This document shows, one piece after another, positions 7,102 through 7,985 of a DNA stretch of 7,985 bases. The first letter of the stretch is position 1. Every line of letters begins with the position of its first letter. The notes under the pieces are model-generated. The model did no database searches and was not told the DNA's origin. It saw only the letters and a list, made by a program, of their open reading frames with translations. The DNA comes from JALOOE01 sp964423545 (GTDB taxonomy: Bacteria; Chloroflexota; Anaerolineae; CG2-30-64-16), in the NCBI GenBank assembly GCA_964423545.1, contig CAYRFV010000262.1, forward strand, positions 1 through 7,985. Direction: 5' to 3'. Position numbers and translations under genes: made by a program.

Positions 7102-7105
7102 AGCG

Positions 7106-7985
7106 ATGTACTTCGAGCGCATCTTGCACGTCGATCTCTCCCAGGGCAAAAGCTGGGTCGAGGCGATGGACGCCCGGCAGATCGCGCCGGTCCTGGGCGG
7201 CGTCGGGTTGGGCGCACGGCTGCTGGTCGACCGGCTGCCGGCCGGCGCCGACCCGTTGGGGCCCGAGAACGTGCTGGTCTTTGCGCCCGGCCCCTTCGCC
7301 GGCACCCTGGTGGCCACCGGCAGCAAGCACGCCGTGGTCGCCAAGTCGCCCCTCACCGGGATGATCGGCGACGCCCTCTCCGGCAGCTTCTGGTCGCACA
7401 CGCTGCGCCGCGCGGGCTACGATGCGCTGGTGATCACCGGCCGCGCCGCGTCGCCGGTCTTCCTCGCCATCCACGACGATCAGGTGCGCATCCGCAAAGC
7501 GGAGCGCCTGGCCGGCCTGGACACCTTTGCGACCGAAGACGCGGTGCGCCGCGAGCTCGGCTCCGACGATTACAGCGTGTCCGCCATCGGCCCTGCGGGC
7601 GAGCGCCTGGTGCGCTTTGCGCTCATCGCCAACGACCGCGGGCGCATGGCGGGCCGCACCGGCCTGGGCGCGGTGATGGGCTCCAAGAACCTGAAGGCGA
7701 TCGCCGTGCGCGGCAGCCGGACGATCCGCATCGCGGACATGGCCGCGCTCGAACCGCTCGCCATGGATCTCGCGCGGCGCTGCCAGGGGCCGATGACGGA
7801 GAAATACCGCGGGCTGGGCACGGTCAGCAACGTGCTCGTGTTCGACTACCTGGGCACGCTGCCGACCCGCAACTTTCGGCAGGTCACCTTCGAAGGGGCC
7901 GAGAGGGTCAGCGGCGAGGCGCTCAACCGCCGTTATGTCGAGCGAGTGGTCGCCTGCTCCGGCTGTCCGGTGGCCTGCGAGCACC
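7106..7985 (+). CDS. Aldehyde:ferredoxin oxidoreductase, N-terminal part (cut by window end)
   Basis: The first 293 codons of an AOR-family tungsten (or molybdenum) bis-pterin enzyme, which oxidises aldehydes to carboxylates with ferredoxin, or runs the reverse reaction. Full members are about 600 residues, so half is missing here. The N-terminal pterin-binding domain shows FAPGPFAGT (59-67), then KHAVVAKSPLTGMIGDALSGSF. The diagnostic GRMAGRTGLGAVMGSKNLKAI lies at 179-199. Later LPTRNF appears, followed by CSGCPVAC with C284, C287 and C291. These are three of the four cysteines of the [4Fe-4S] cluster; the fourth lies near the C-terminus, beyond the window. The ATG is 4 nt after the ACT gene, with GGGGA as ribosome site. 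Substrate could be phenylacetaldehyde or another aldehyde; the partner electron-transfer subunit, if any, is not visible. Confidence 0.93.
   Translation, partial: MYFERILHVDLSQGKSWVEAMDARQIAPVLGGVGLGARLLVDRLPAGADPLGPENVLVFAPGPFAGTLVATGSKHAVVAKSPLTGMIGDALSGSFWSHTLRRAGYDALVITGRAASPVFLAIHDDQVRIRKAERLAGLDTFATEDAVRRELGSDDYSVSAIGPAGERLVRFALIANDRGRMAGRTGLGAVMGSKNLKAIAVRGSRTIRIADMAALEPLAMDLARRCQGPMTEKYRGLGTVSNVLVFDYLGTLPTRNFRQVTFEGAERVSGEALNRRYVERVVACSGCPVACEH

Overview
This window holds one tightly packed, plus-strand operon of eight genes from a GC-rich bacterium. It links a complete branched-chain amino acid / carboxylate-type ABC importer to a phenylacetate-CoA ligase family enzyme, a tandem ACT-domain protein and the first part of a tungsten aldehyde:ferredoxin oxidoreductase (AOR). 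Third codon positions are strongly G/C. The solute-binding lipoprotein has an Ala/Pro/Gly-rich linker directly after its lipobox cysteine. That linker, together with an oxygen-sensitive AOR, is what I would expect from an anaerobic or thermophilic Chloroflexota-like bacterium. This placement is an inference from style, not from a marker gene.

Layout: positions 1-667 contain no convincing gene. They hold several perfect inverted repeats, one good sigma-70-type promoter (TTGACG, 17 nt, TATAGT, with an extended -10 TG), and then a GC-rich leader of about 400 nt with dyads and a short tandem repeat. The solute-binding protein (668-1939) starts after a strong Shine-Dalgarno sequence. LivH-, LivM-, LivG- and LivF-like subunits (1962-5377) follow, with the last three starts overlapping the preceding stops. 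The CoA ligase (5374-6681) overlaps the end of livF by 4 nt. The ACT protein (6694-7101) and AOR (7106 to the window end, incomplete) follow with gaps of 12 and 4 nt. No terminator-like sequence was seen between genes.

Working model (inference): the importer brings in an aromatic or branched carboxylic acid, amino acid or related compound. AOR interconverts the aldehyde and the acid using ferredoxin, and the ligase makes the CoA thioester. The ACT protein probably binds an amino acid and modulates the module. Each family is familiar, so the novelty lies in this fixed combination and in the unusually long, repeat-rich leader. The true substrate cannot be read from sequence alone.
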